The translations under genes and the position numbers were made by a program. A stretch of DNA of 64,000 bases, from NCBI RefSeq assembly GCF_001305675.1, contig NZ_CP011853.1, positions 2,728,001 through 2,792,000 on the forward strand, read 5' to 3'. Source of the stretch: Gordonia phthalatica (lineage in GTDB: Bacteria; Actinomycetota; Actinomycetes; Mycobacteriales; Mycobacteriaceae). The notes under the pieces were generated by a model. The model ran no database searches. It was not told the DNA's origin and worked only from the letters and a program-made list of their open reading frames with translations. Below are positions 46,633 through 55,579 of the stretch, in pieces. Positions within the stretch are counted from its first letter, which is position 1. Each line of letters starts with the position of its first letter.

Positions 46633-46935
46633 GTGGCCGCCACTCAGGAACAGCTCGTTGCAGGCATCGCCGAGATCGTCGAAGAGGTCACCGGCATCGA
46701 GCCGTCAGAGGTGACGCTGGAGAAGTCGTTCATCGACGACCTGGACATCGACTCGCTGTCGATGGTCGAGATCGCAGTCCAGACCGAAGACAAGTACGGC
46801 GTGAAGATCCCCGATGAGGACCTCGCCGCACTCCGCACCGTCGGCGACGCCGTCGCCTACATCCAGAAGCTCGAGTCGGAGAACCCCGAGGCCGCCGCTG
46901 CCATCGCAGCCCAGGTCGAGGGCGACAAGGCCTAA
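46633..46935 (+). CDS. acpM: Meromycolate extension acyl carrier protein AcpM
   Basis: 100 residues. The phosphopantetheine attachment site is Ser41 in DIDSLSMVEI. The C-terminal tail (ESENPEAAAAIAAQVEGDKA) is longer than in ordinary ACPs, as in mycobacterial AcpM. The GTG start has GAAGGGAG eight bases upstream. Carries the growing mero-acyl chain through FAS-II. It ends two bases before kasA. Confidence 0.94.
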   Translation: MAATQEQLVAGIAEIVEEVTGIEPSEVTLEKSFIDDLDIDSLSMVEIAVQTEDKYGVKIPDEDLAALRTVGDAVAYIQKLESENPEAAAAIAAQVEGDKA

Positions 46936-46937
46936 GC

Positions 46938-48203
46938 ATGGCGGAACTGCGCGACTTTTCCACTCGCGGTGGGGACTTCCCCAGCGTGGTGGTGACCTCC
47001 ATGGTCGCCACCACGTCCCTGGGCGTCGATCTCGACTCGACCTGGGAGAATCTCGTGGCCGGCAAGTCCGGAATCCGCGAGCTCACCGACGACTACGTCG
47101 AGAAGTACAACCTTCCCGTCCGCATCGGCGGCAAGCTCGTCGAGGATCCCACCACGGAGGTCACTCGCGTCGAGGCCCGTCGCATGGCCTACGTCGAGCG
47201 TGTCTCCCATGTCATGAGCAAGCGCCTCTGGGCGCAGGCCGGTGAGCCGGAGGTCGACAAGGACCGTCTCGCCGTGGTGCTCGGCACCGGCATGGGCGGC
47301 GCCGACGCGATGATCGACGCCGACAACGCCATCAAGACCACCGGCAACTACCGCAAGGTGTCGCCGCTGGCCGTCTCGATGACGATGCCCAACGGACCGG
47401 CCGCTGTCGCGGGACTGAACGTCGGCGCTCGCGCCGGTGTCATCACCCCCGTCTCGGCGTGCTCGTCCGGTGCAGAAGCCATCGCCCACGCCTGGCGGCA
47501 CATCGTCTTCGGTGACGCCGACATGGTGGTGTGCGGCGGCGTCGAAGGACACATCGACGCCGTGCCGATCGCCGCGTTCTCGATGATGCGCGCAATGAGC
47601 ACCCGCAACGACGATCCCGCAGCCGCATCGCGTCCGTTCGACAAGGACCGTGACGGCTTCGTGTTCGGCGAGGCGGCAGCCATGCTCATCCTGGAGCGCG
47701 AGGACCACGCCAAGGCGCGCGGTGCTCACATCCACGCCCGCGTCCTCGGTGCTGGCATCACGTCGGACGGCTTCCACCTGGTGGCTCCGGACCCCTCGGG
47801 TCAGGGCAATGCGCGGGCGATGGCTCGTGCGATCCAGACCGCCGGCCTCACCAAGGCCGACATCACGCACGTCAACGCACACGCGACGGCGACTCCGATC
47901 GGCGACACCGCCGAATCGGAGGGCATCCTGGCAGCCGTGGGCAACCACGCCGCCATCTACGCGCCGAAGTCGGCGCTGGGCCATTCGATCGGCGCCGTCG
48001 GCGCCCTCGAAGCGGTCCTCACCTGCAAGTCGGTGGAGGAATCAGTCATTCCGCCGACGCTGAACCTGGAGAACCTCGACCCGGCATGCGGCGACATCGA
48101 CGTCGTGCACGGCGAGGCACGGCACGGTCAGATCGACTACGCCCTGAGCAATTCTTTCGGATTCGGCGGGCACAACGTGGCCTTGGCAATCGGCCGATAC
48201 TGA
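46938..48203 (+). CDS. kasA: Beta-ketoacyl-ACP synthase KasA
   Basis: 421 residues, FabF-type condensing enzyme that elongates acyl-AcpM with malonyl-AcpM. The catalytic Cys175 is in TPVSACSSGAE; the two histidines are in VNAHATATPIGD and KSALGHSIGAVG. The C-terminus ends SFGFGGHNVALAIGRY, as usual. In M. tuberculosis kasA is followed by kasB; here only one KAS is present before accD6. Start ATG directly after acpM. Confidence 0.95.
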   Translation: MAELRDFSTRGGDFPSVVVTSMVATTSLGVDLDSTWENLVAGKSGIRELTDDYVEKYNLPVRIGGKLVEDPTTEVTRVEARRMAYVERVSHVMSKRLWAQAGEPEVDKDRLAVVLGTGMGGADAMIDADNAIKTTGNYRKVSPLAVSMTMPNGPAAVAGLNVGARAGVITPVSACSSGAEAIAHAWRHIVFGDADMVVCGGVEGHIDAVPIAAFSMMRAMSTRNDDPAAASRPFDKDRDGFVFGEAAAMLILEREDHAKARGAHIHARVLGAGITSDGFHLVAPDPSGQGNARAMARAIQTAGLTKADITHVNAHATATPIGDTAESEGILAAVGNHAAIYAPKSALGHSIGAVGALEAVLTCKSVEESVIPPTLNLENLDPACGDIDVVHGEARHGQIDYALSNSFGFGGHNVALAIGRY

Positions 48204-48234
48204 TCCCCCAACCCCCACCGCATAGGAGAACCCG

Positions 48235-49686
48235 ATGACCACACTGGCACCCATCCCCGGCCAAGAGGAAGCAACCGATCCCCGTGATCCGTTGCTGCGG
48301 TTGACTACCTTCTTCGACGACGGAACCGTCGAACTGCTGCACCCGCGCGACAAGTCGGGCGTGCTCGCAGCAATCGGCGAAGTCAACGGTGTCCGCACCG
48401 TCTCCTACTGCACCGACGGCACCGTGATGGGCGGTGCCATGGGGATCGTCGGTTGTGCTCACATCGTGAACGCGATCGACACCGCCATCGCCGAGCAGAC
48501 CCCGGTCGTCGGCATCTGGCATTCCGGAGGCGCACGCCTGGCCGAGGGCGTCGAAGCCCTGCACGCCGTGGGGGGCGTGTTCGAGGCCATGGTGCGCGCA
48601 TCCGGCTACATTCCGCAGATCTCCGTCGTGGTCGGCTTCGCCGCCGGCGGCGCAGCGTACGGCCCGGCACTGACCGACGTCGTCATCATGGCCCCGGAAG
48701 GCCGCGTCTTCGTGACCGGTCCCGACGTGGTCAAGAGCGTCACCGGCGAGCAGGTCGACATGGAGTCGCTCGGCGGCCCCCTGACCCACGGCAAGCGCTC
48801 CGGCGTCAGCCACATCACCGCCACCTCGGAGGGCGACGCCTACTGGCGTGCCCGCCGCCTGGTCGGCACCTTCTCCCAGCAGGGACACTTCAGCCGCGAG
48901 AAGGCCGAGGCCGGCGACGTCGACCTCCGCGCCCTCATGCCGGAGTCGAACCGCCGCGCCTACGACGTCCACCCGATCGTCGAAGCCCTGCTCGACACCC
49001 AGCTCGCTGCCGACGGCACCACCGAGATCTCCACCTTCGAGGAGTTCCAGGCCAAGTGGGCCCCGAACATCACCGTCGGCTTCGGACGCCTCTCCGGCCG
49101 CAGCGTCGGCGTCGTCGCCAACAACCCGCTCCGCATGGGCGGCTGCCTGAACTCCGAGGCCGCTGAGAAGGCCTCCCGCTTCGTCCGCCTCTGCGACGCC
49201 TTCGGCGTGCCGATCGTCGTCGTCACCGACGTCCCCGGCTACCTCCCCGGCGTCGGCCAGGAGTGGAACGGCGTCGTGCGCCGCGGAGCCAAGCTGCTCC
49301 ACGCGTTCGCCGAGTGCTCCGTCCCCCGCGTCACCCTGGTCACCCGCAAGATCTACGGCGGCGCCTACATCGCCATGAACTCGCGCGCCCTCGGCGCCAC
49401 CGCCGTCTACGCGTGGCCCGGCTCCGAGGTCGCCGTCATGGGCGCCAAGGCCGCCGTCGGCATCCTGCACAAGAAGACGCTCGCCGCAGCCCCCGAAGAG
49501 GAGCGCGAAGCACTCCACGAGCGCCTGGCGATCGAGCACGAGCAGATCGCGGGCGGCGTCGGCCGCGCCCAGTCGATTGGCGTCGTCGACGAGATCATCG
49601 ACCCCGCCAAGACCCGCAGCACCATCGCCGAAGCACTGGCGTCGGCGCCGGCACGGCGAGGGCGGCACAAGAACATTCCGCTGTGA
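48235..49686 (+). CDS. accD6: Acyl-CoA carboxylase beta subunit AccD6
   Basis: 483 residues, carboxyltransferase subunit that makes malonyl-CoA for FAS-II together with an AccA subunit. The acyl-CoA-binding oxyanion blocks are VVGIWHSGGARLAEGVEAL and GGAAYGPALTDV in the N-domain, and IVVVTDVPGYLPGVGQEW and GGAYIAMNSRALGA in the C-domain. Last gene of the FAS-II operon; a terminator follows at 49711. Confidence 0.95.
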   Translation: MTTLAPIPGQEEATDPRDPLLRLTTFFDDGTVELLHPRDKSGVLAAIGEVNGVRTVSYCTDGTVMGGAMGIVGCAHIVNAIDTAIAEQTPVVGIWHSGGARLAEGVEALHAVGGVFEAMVRASGYIPQISVVVGFAAGGAAYGPALTDVVIMAPEGRVFVTGPDVVKSVTGEQVDMESLGGPLTHGKRSGVSHITATSEGDAYWRARRLVGTFSQQGHFSREKAEAGDVDLRALMPESNRRAYDVHPIVEALLDTQLAADGTTEISTFEEFQAKWAPNITVGFGRLSGRSVGVVANNPLRMGGCLNSEAAEKASRFVRLCDAFGVPIVVVTDVPGYLPGVGQEWNGVVRRGAKLLHAFAECSVPRVTLVTRKIYGGAYIAMNSRALGATAVYAWPGSEVAVMGAKAAVGILHKKTLAAAPEEEREALHERLAIEHEQIAGGVGRAQSIGVVDEIIDPAKTRSTIAEALASAPARRGRHKNIPL

Positions 49687-49710
49687 CTCTTTGAGTCGTT
49701 CTGTTCTTCC

Positions 49711-49747
49711 CTCCCCGGGATCCCTTGTGGGTCCCGGGGAGTTTTTG
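49711..49747 (+). terminator. Terminator of the FAS-II operon
   Basis: CTCCCCGGGA (49711-49720) pairs with TCCCGGGGAG (49732-49741), with an inner CCC/GGG pair, followed by TTTTTGTG. Confidence 0.88.
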
Positions 49748-49791
49748 TGTCCTCGTGTCGCGGGTCGTGCGTCGTTGGGTTCGGGTCGGCC

Positions 49792-49887
49792 GGTGGTGGT
49801 GGCGGGAGTTCCGCCTCGGTAGTCCTCGCTCCTCGGCTAGCGCCTCGTCACTGCGGAGGACTCCGCGAAACTCCCGCCACCACCACC
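49792..49887. repeat. Large hairpin 1 with a conserved loop
   Basis: A 19-base perfect inverted repeat, GGTGGTGGTGGCGGGAGTT (49792-49810) with its complement (49869-49887), plus an inner AGTCCTC/GAGGACT pair. The centre is a 34-base segment at 49821-49854 (AGTCCTCGCTCCTCGGCTAG...), almost identical, inverted, to the loop of the second hairpin at 50240-50273. Not coding. Confidence 0.85.
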
Positions 49888-50146
49888 TCGTCTCGCACTC
49901 TCGTTGCGTTGCGCTTCGCGCAGCTGTCTCCGCGATTCGCTTGCTTCCGTTGCGTTGTTCCGTTCGTCTCTCGTCTCGGGACTGTTCCCTCGCCGCGGCA
50001 TTTGGTTGTCGAGTCCCTCGTTCCGCTCTTCCGTGCGGTTCACCGTGATCGGCTCCTAAGATCCGTCGACGCAACCGCACCACGCTGGGTCCCCACGCCT
50101 GCACTGAGGCGAGCGCAGCTGTCGCACCCGACCACATGCGGCCCTC
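49888..50146. other. Gene-free stretch between the two hairpins
   Basis: Low-complexity, with many CTCG/TTGCG and TCGTCTCG runs on the + strand. No gene is recognisable on either strand; open frames here run through the hairpins and have no family resemblance. Confidence 0.5.
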
Positions 50147-50360
50147 TGTCCACTGTGAAGGGCGCGCTACGCCAGTTGTTTCTGTACCGACGCACGGTTG
50201 CCGTTCGGCGTGGCGGCGGATTCGATCGCTGAGCTCTCCGCAGGGACGAGGCGCTAGCCGAGGAGCGAGGACTGTCTCAGCGACGAATCCGCCGCCACGC
50301 CGAACGGCAACACCAACAGGCACAGAAACAACTAGCGCAACACGCCCCTCACAGTGCACA
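50147..50360. repeat. Large hairpin 2: arms of about 86 bases, same loop as hairpin 1
   Basis: Left arm 50147-50233 and right arm 50276-50360 are imperfect inverted repeats. A 28-base perfect core lies at 50197-50224 (GTTGCCGTTCGGCGTGG...) and 50284-50311, and the outer ends TGTCCACTGTGA and TCACAGTGCACA also pair. The loop 50240-50273 matches the hairpin 1 loop at 33 of 34 positions in inverted orientation. It lies 90 bases upstream of the DUF3145 gene. Could be a MITE-like element. Confidence 0.85.
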
Positions 50361-50449
50361 ATGAGAAGCAGCAATGTGATATCCGGTTCCCGATCGACAG
50401 GTGCGCTTGGGGAAGACGTTCCTCGATCGACCGAACCGGAGGTGAAGAA

Positions 50450-50968
50450 GTGCGCACTCTGAATCAGTTTGCGGACATGACGAGTGGCGTGGTGTACGTG
50501 CACGCCTCTCCTGTCGCGTTGTGCCCGCACGTCGAGTGGGCCCTGTCGTCGACCCTGAATTCTCGGGCGTCGCTGCTGTGGTCTGCGCAGGAGGCCGAGC
50601 CCGGCCGGATGCGGGCGACTGTCGACTGGGCGGGTCCCGTCGGGACCGGTGCGCGGTTGACGAATGCGCTGCGCGAGTGGCCCGGCCTGGTGTTCGAGGT
50701 GACGGAGAATCCGAGCGACGGTGTCGACGGCGAACGTTTCTGCCAGGTGCCCGGTCTGGGCCTGTGGCACGGTGCGACGGGCGCGAACGGCGACGTGATC
50801 GTCGGCGAGATGCAGTTGCGCGCGCTGATGGATGCGCAGCCGGACAGCGCAGGCTTGGCCGGCGAGTTGGACGCGATCCTGGGCACGGCGTGGGATGAGG
50901 CGTTGGAGAACTACCGGATGGGCAGCTTCGGCGCACAGGTGACCTGGCTGACTCAGCGCGTCGGCTGA
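50450..50968 (+). CDS. DUF3145 family protein
   Basis: 172 residues. The sequence MTSGVVYVHASPVALCPHVEWALSST and the run VDWAGPVGTGARLTNALREWPGLVFEVTE followed by FCQVPGLGLWHGATGANGDVIVGE are the whole DUF3145 family, found throughout actinobacteria near fatty-acid genes. Function unknown. GTG start with GGAGG eight bases upstream. Terminator at 50997-51034. Confidence 0.9.
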   Translation: MRTLNQFADMTSGVVYVHASPVALCPHVEWALSSTLNSRASLLWSAQEAEPGRMRATVDWAGPVGTGARLTNALREWPGLVFEVTENPSDGVDGERFCQVPGLGLWHGATGANGDVIVGEMQLRALMDAQPDSAGLAGELDAILGTAWDEALENYRMGSFGAQVTWLTQRVG

Positions 50969-50996
50969 CAGCGACGCCACTTCCTCCTCGGTCAGA

Positions 50997-51034
50997 CGAA
51001 GGGACCGCTCGGCTCACGCCGGGCGGTCCCTTCG
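50997..51034. terminator. Terminator between DUF3145 and the baeRF-like gene
   Basis: CGAAGGGACCGC (50997-51008) pairs with GCGGTCCCTTCG (51023-51034). The genes on both sides converge, so it may serve both. Confidence 0.8.
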
Positions 51035-51071
51035 TCGTTCTGTCAGTGCGACTGCGTCTGTCAGTGCGTCA

Positions 51072-52196
51072 CTAGGTGCTGAGCGGGTAGCGGAGTCGCG
51101 CCGCGGCCGTCCCGTTCCAGAGGTTGGACACGATCTCGCTGTCCCGGACCGGGATCACGCGGCCGCCGGTCTGGAGGACCCACACGGCGATTCGGGACAG
51201 CAGGTCGTAGCCGCTGTCGTCGTAGGTGAGTTCGCCGGTCTCGTTGTCGAGGCGGCCGAGGAGGTCGACGGTGAAGTCGTACACCAGGGTGTCGATGTTG
51301 CCGCCGACGGCGGCGCGGGCGATGTCGACGAGGTCGGTCGCGACGATGCCCTGTTTGACACCGTCGCCGATCTTGTCGACGCGCTTGTTGGCGCGCCGCG
51401 CGTTGATGCCGCTGAGCCCTTCACGCACGCGGGCGTCGATCTGGGGTGCGGTGAGCTCGTCGGGGTTGCCGTGAACCGGAAGCATCTCGCGGACTCCGCG
51501 GTCGATGTTCCGGTACATGTCGAGCAGGGTGTCGGCGGCGAACACGAACAGCGGCCGCGTCGCCGACGGGTCTTCGGCGTCGATCGCCTTGACGACGGCG
51601 TCGTGCACCCGCTTCACATACTGTTCCTGGAGGAGTTTGGTGCCGCTGTCGCCGTGCAGGCGTCGGGCGTGCATGCGGCCGCGGACGGTGGCCCGGTTGG
51701 TGGCGTCGGCAACGTCCTCGATGCCCTCGTCGTCGACGTCCATCTCGGTGACGATGTCGGCGCCGGTCGCCCGCCAGAGGTTCCAGCCGTCAGACGAGAG
51801 GGTGAGCGCGTACGCGTCTTGCGGGGTCGCGATGGCGCGGACGAGTTGGCCGACGTCGAAGTAGGTGCCGACTTGCATCTGATTCTCGAGTTGATTCGGC
51901 AGCACGAACATCTCGGCGGCGTCGGGGGTCACGAAGATCGCGACCGAGCGGGACAGTCGTCGCCAGCTCTCGTCGGCGAGGACCTTGGCCAGCTGTTCCT
52001 GCAGGGCGGTCTCCAGACCGTGGCTGGCACCCTGTTCGCGCAGGGTTCGGACGGCCCGGTCCATCGCACTCTTCGCGGTGGTCTTGGCGAGATCGATCTG
52101 CGCGGCCGTCGCCTGCGCGTAGATCGTGACGGCGTGCTCGCGCTTGGTCCCCAGCTCTAGAAGTTCACTGGTGGACGGGAAATCATGACGTGCCAC
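51072..52196 (-). CDS. baeRF-like protein (bacterial relative of archaeo-eukaryotic release factor 1)
   Basis: 374 residues. The layout resembles baeRF proteins: an N-terminal helical part (residues 1-80), a middle domain with VAIFVTPDAAEMFVLPNQLENQ and FDVGQLVRAIATPQDAYALTLSSDGWNLWRATG, and a C-terminal Rossmann-like part (TRPLFVFAADTLLDMYRNI...VWVLQTGGRVIPVRDSEI). Family 11 is the most likely assignment. No GGQ motif is seen. These proteins may act on stalled ribosomes or as nucleases; function unproven. GTG start with AAGGAGG upstream. Confidence 0.65.
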   Translation of the reverse strand: MARHDFPSTSELLELGTKREHAVTIYAQATAAQIDLAKTTAKSAMDRAVRTLREQGASHGLETALQEQLAKVLADESWRRLSRSVAIFVTPDAAEMFVLPNQLENQMQVGTYFDVGQLVRAIATPQDAYALTLSSDGWNLWRATGADIVTEMDVDDEGIEDVADATNRATVRGRMHARRLHGDSGTKLLQEQYVKRVHDAVVKAIDAEDPSATRPLFVFAADTLLDMYRNIDRGVREMLPVHGNPDELTAPQIDARVREGLSGINARRANKRVDKIGDGVKQGIVATDLVDIARAAVGGNIDTLVYDFTVDLLGRLDNETGELTYDDSGYDLLSRIAVWVLQTGGRVIPVRDSEIVSNLWNGTAAARLRYPLST

Positions 52197-52351
52197 TGAC
52201 GTTCCTCCTTGTGCGTTCTCGAATGACAACGCGGCCCGCCAGTGGACCCGATGTGATCTCGTCGTCGGCAAGACCGCGCCCTACTGTCGACGGTACCCAC
52301 TTCCGGACCGCGGCCGAGCGCTGTTTGTCGGACTGTCCGCAGTGCGGAGGT

Positions 52352-53164
52352 TCAGAGGTCCGGATCGTCGAGGATCGTCTGGTTGAAGTCGCTCCACAGC
52401 GGCTTGGCCCAGGCGCCGAACGGCCGGTCGGTGAGGACGACGGCGGCGGCCCGTCGGTCGGGGTCCACCCACAGGAAGGTGCCCGCCTGACCGAAGTGAC
52501 CGTAGGTGCGCGACGAATGACCGGAGGCGGTCCAGTGCGGGGTCTTGGCGCCGCGGATCTCGAAGCCGAGGCCCCAGTCGTTGGGGCGGTGCTTGCCGTA
52601 GCCGGGGACGAAGCCGTCGAGGCCCGGGAACTGGACGGTCGACGCGGCGGCCGCCAGCTCGGGCGAGAGCAGGCGGGGCGCCAGTTGGTCGGCGGCGAAC
52701 GCCGCGAGGTCCGCGACGTTCGATCGCGCACCGTGTCCCGCGGGCCCCGCCAACTCGGTGGACGTCATGCCCAACGGATCGCAGACGGCCTCTCGGAGGT
52801 ACTCGGGGAAGGCGATGCCCGCCTCGGCCTCGACGAGCTCGGCGAGGACCTCGAACCCGGCACTCGAGTAGATGCGCTGCTCGGCCACCCCGGCCGCCGC
52901 CTCTCGGCTGTCGAAGGCGAGGCCGGACGCGTGCGCCAGAAGGTGGGCGACGGTCGCACCGGGCGGGCCCGCGGGGGTGTCGAGCTCGACGGCCCCCTCC
53001 TCCACCGCCACCAGGACGGCCTGCGCGACGAGCAGCTTGGTCACCGACGCCAGTTCGTAGACGCGATCGGTGTCGCCGAACGTGTCGACCACCCCGCCGT
53101 CGGTCACGACCGCAGCCGCGACATGATCGACGGGCCAATCCGAGAGCGCACGCAGAGACTTCAC
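52352..53164 (-). CDS. Serine hydrolase of the beta-lactamase / class C PBP type
   Basis: 270 residues, short for the family. The SxxK motif is SVTK in ELASVTKLLVA (near residue 41). The second motif corresponds to YSSAGFEVL, where YxN is usual, and the third may be HFGQAGTF. No signal peptide, so it is probably cytoplasmic. Function may be an esterase or peptidase. Start ATG at 53164; the gene is alone on this strand. Confidence 0.82.
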   Translation of the reverse strand: MKSLRALSDWPVDHVAAAVVTDGGVVDTFGDTDRVYELASVTKLLVAQAVLVAVEEGAVELDTPAGPPGATVAHLLAHASGLAFDSREAAAGVAEQRIYSSAGFEVLAELVEAEAGIAFPEYLREAVCDPLGMTSTELAGPAGHGARSNVADLAAFAADQLAPRLLSPELAAAASTVQFPGLDGFVPGYGKHRPNDWGLGFEIRGAKTPHWTASGHSSRTYGHFGQAGTFLWVDPDRRAAAVVLTDRPFGAWAKPLWSDFNQTILDDPDL

Positions 53165-53242
53165 AGTCGTCGAGCCTACTGTGGTCGGTTCGCGTCGCGG
53201 ACGGATCGGCCCGTCGAGGGTCGTGTCACGAACGTCGGAGGG

Positions 53243-54196
53243 TCAGAACGACGACCGCGACGTGGTGGCGGGCTTGGTGCGGGTGGTCGACCGAGTGGTC
53301 GTCCGGGTGGTCGACGTGCGCGCGGAGGTCGTCGGTGCGGTGCTCGTCGCGGGAGCAGCCGACTTCTCGACACCGGAGTTCACCGCCACCGTGCCGTCCT
53401 CGCCCTTCGTGAACTGGTCGTCGTCGAGCGTGGTGGTCACGTCCTCCACGTCGCCGAGGACGGCATCGACCTTCTCCACGGGGATACCGCAGTTGTTGAT
53501 GGCCTCGGAGACCCACTTCTTGGTGAGGCGGTCCTTGTTCTGCTGGTGCGCCTCTTCGACGGTGCCGCTGAGAACGTTCTTGGATCGCTTGAGGTCGGAG
53601 GCCTCCGCGCAGACGTGGAACACCGAACCGCTCTTGGTGTAGAAGACCTCGTTCTTGCCGGTCAGCTGCTGGACCACGTTGGTCTCGACGCTGTACTGCT
53701 CCACCGACGGCGGATTCCAATCGGCACTGGCCAGACCGACCAGGACCGCGAGCACGATCGCGATGCCGCCGGCGATGCCCTTCTGCTTACCGTCCATGTC
53801 CTTGTTCAGGAAGATCAGGACGATCAGCGGCAGGAAGGCGATGACCGTGATGATGACGCCCAGCTGATTCTGGACGAAGAATCGGACGGTGTCCTTCTTC
53901 GAGGCGGGGTCGTACCGGTTCGCCTTCTTCCACAGCAGCGAGCCGCCGAGCGCGAACGCACCGATCACGACGATCATGACGATCAGCAGCCACATGACGA
54001 TCGGGTCCTGCCTGAGCACCCAGAAGATCGTGAACAGCTCCGTGCCGATCGCGATGGCCCACAGCACCGCGGCGGCGATCCGCAGCTTGAGCGCGGTCGA
54101 CTTCGCCTCGGCGGACGCCTGGAATCCCCCACCGGCAACGGTCTCCCGTTCTGCCATCTCCGCGCCGCGCTGCGCCCGCGACTTCTTCTCCGTCAT
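53243..54196 (-). CDS. Four-segment membrane protein with Thr-rich tail
   Basis: 317 residues. Four membrane segments can be seen at about 36-60, 65-88, 108-132 and 140-160. A soluble domain (about 165-270) follows with two Cys (FHVCAEASD, NNCGIPVEK) that may pair. The last 45 residues are almost only Thr, Ser, Arg and Ala (TSTAPTTSARTSTTRTTTR), a low-complexity tail. No known family is recognised. ATG at 54196 has GGGGAGAC just upstream. Confidence 0.75.
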   Translation of the reverse strand: MTEKKSRAQRGAEMAERETVAGGGFQASAEAKSTALKLRIAAAVLWAIAIGTELFTIFWVLRQDPIVMWLLIVMIVVIGAFALGGSLLWKKANRYDPASKKDTVRFFVQNQLGVIITVIAFLPLIVLIFLNKDMDGKQKGIAGGIAIVLAVLVGLASADWNPPSVEQYSVETNVVQQLTGKNEVFYTKSGSVFHVCAEASDLKRSKNVLSGTVEEAHQQNKDRLTKKWVSEAINNCGIPVEKVDAVLGDVEDVTTTLDDDQFTKGEDGTVAVNSGVEKSAAPATSTAPTTSARTSTTRTTTRSTTRTKPATTSRSSF

Positions 54197-54286
54197 GTCT
54201 CCCCTTAGTGAACGGTGGCCTGACCTGCGGTCGGCCCGACATGACAACAGTAGGGCACGGACCCTCGCGAACCCGTCATGGGACGC

Positions 54287-54318
54287 GAAAACCCGCCGAC
54301 GCCGCAGCGTCGACGGGT
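54287..54318 (-). terminator. Terminator of the alcohol dehydrogenase gene
   Basis: On the minus strand ACCCGTCGACGC pairs with GCGTCGGCGGGT (54291-54302 with 54307-54318, one mismatch), followed by TTTTCGCG. Confidence 0.78.
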
Positions 54319-54334
54319 CCCGTCGTGCGTATTA

Positions 54335-55465
54335 CTAGTGGTCGGCGTCCGTGTAGCGAATGACGCCGCGGATGTTGCGACCCTCCAGCATGTCCTGGTA
54401 GCCCTCGTTGATCTGATCGAGGCTGTAGGTGCGCGTGATCATCTCCTCGATCTTCAGCTTGCCCAGCTTGTACATCGACAGCAGGTTGGGGATGTCGAGC
54501 TTCGGGTTGGCGCCGCCGAAGATGCTGCCCTGCAGGTTCTTCTGCAGCAGGGTCAGCATGGACAGGTTCAGCGTCACCTGGTTCTCCATCATGTTGCCCA
54601 TGCCGGTCAGGACGCAGGTGCCGTTCTTGGCGGTGATGCTCATCCAGGTGTCGACGTCGGTGCCGTGGACCTCGCCGACGGTGACGATGACCTTCTGGCA
54701 CATGCCCCACTCGGTGGAGTTGCCGATGTCGTTCATCGCCTCTTCGACCGATGCGAAGACCTGCGTCGCACCGAACTTGAGGGCCTGCTCGCGCTTCCAC
54801 TCGACCGGGTCGATCGCGAAGACGTTGCGCGCGCCGGCGATGACCGCGCCCTGGAGGGCCGCGGTGCCGACGCCGCCGACACCGATGATCGCGACGTCCT
54901 CGCCGGGACGCACGTCGCCGCTTCGGGTCGACGAGCCGTAGCCGGTCGGGATGCCGCAGCCGCACAGGGCTGCGACCTCGAACGGGATCTCCGGGTCGAT
55001 CTTCACCGCCGAGGCCTCGTGCACCACCATGTACGGGCTGAAGGTGCCCAGCAGTGTCATCGGGTACACCGGCTGGCCGTCGGAGGTGTGGATGCGGAAC
55101 GTGTGGTCGGAGACCGCCTCACCCTGCAGCAGCATGGCCCCGAAGTCGCAGAGGTTCGCGACACCGGCCTTGCAGGACTTGCACTTTCCGCACGAGGGGA
55201 TGAACGACAGCACCACGTGGTCGCCGACCGCGAAGTCCGTGACGCCCTCGCCGATCTCTTCGACGACGCCCGCGCCCTCGTGACCACCGAGGATCGGGAA
55301 GCCGCCCATCGGGATGCCGCCGGTCATCAGATGATGGTCCGAGTGGCACATGCCCGCGGCTTCCATGCGGATCTTGATCTCGTGGGCCTTCGGGTCACCG
55401 ATCTCGATCTCTTCGATCTGCCACGGCGTGTTGAGCTCCCGGAGGATGGCGCCCTTGGTCTTCAC
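54335..55465 (-). CDS. NDMA-dependent alcohol dehydrogenase (zinc type)
   Basis: 376 residues, medium-chain dehydrogenase with tightly bound NAD. Catalytic zinc ligands are in AAGMCHSDHH and GHEGAGVVEEIG, the structural zinc site in CGKCKSCKAGVANLC, and the nucleotide motif in IIGVGGVGTAALQGA. The length and sequence fit the NDMA-dependent, nicotinoprotein group of actinobacteria (AdhB type) that oxidise alcohols without free NAD. Stand-alone with its own terminator. Confidence 0.92.
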   Translation of the reverse strand: MKTKGAILRELNTPWQIEEIEIGDPKAHEIKIRMEAAGMCHSDHHLMTGGIPMGGFPILGGHEGAGVVEEIGEGVTDFAVGDHVVLSFIPSCGKCKSCKAGVANLCDFGAMLLQGEAVSDHTFRIHTSDGQPVYPMTLLGTFSPYMVVHEASAVKIDPEIPFEVAALCGCGIPTGYGSSTRSGDVRPGEDVAIIGVGGVGTAALQGAVIAGARNVFAIDPVEWKREQALKFGATQVFASVEEAMNDIGNSTEWGMCQKVIVTVGEVHGTDVDTWMSITAKNGTCVLTGMGNMMENQVTLNLSMLTLLQKNLQGSIFGGANPKLDIPNLLSMYKLGKLKIEEMITRTYSLDQINEGYQDMLEGRNIRGVIRYTDADH

Positions 55466-55579
55466 AGTCTGTACCTCTATTCGAATCCCGTTGCAGCCGG
55501 AGTGAATCCGGCGAGTGACCTACGGCTGGTGCCGCTTCCGTAAGGGAGCGTAGTCACTTTTCCGCAAAAATGAAACACG

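Noticed and set aside
49595..50980. A 461-codon minus-strand frame across the hairpin region and the DUF3145 gene
   Set aside because: It runs through both inverted repeats and antisense to a recognised gene, with Arg/Gln-rich content and no family resemblance.
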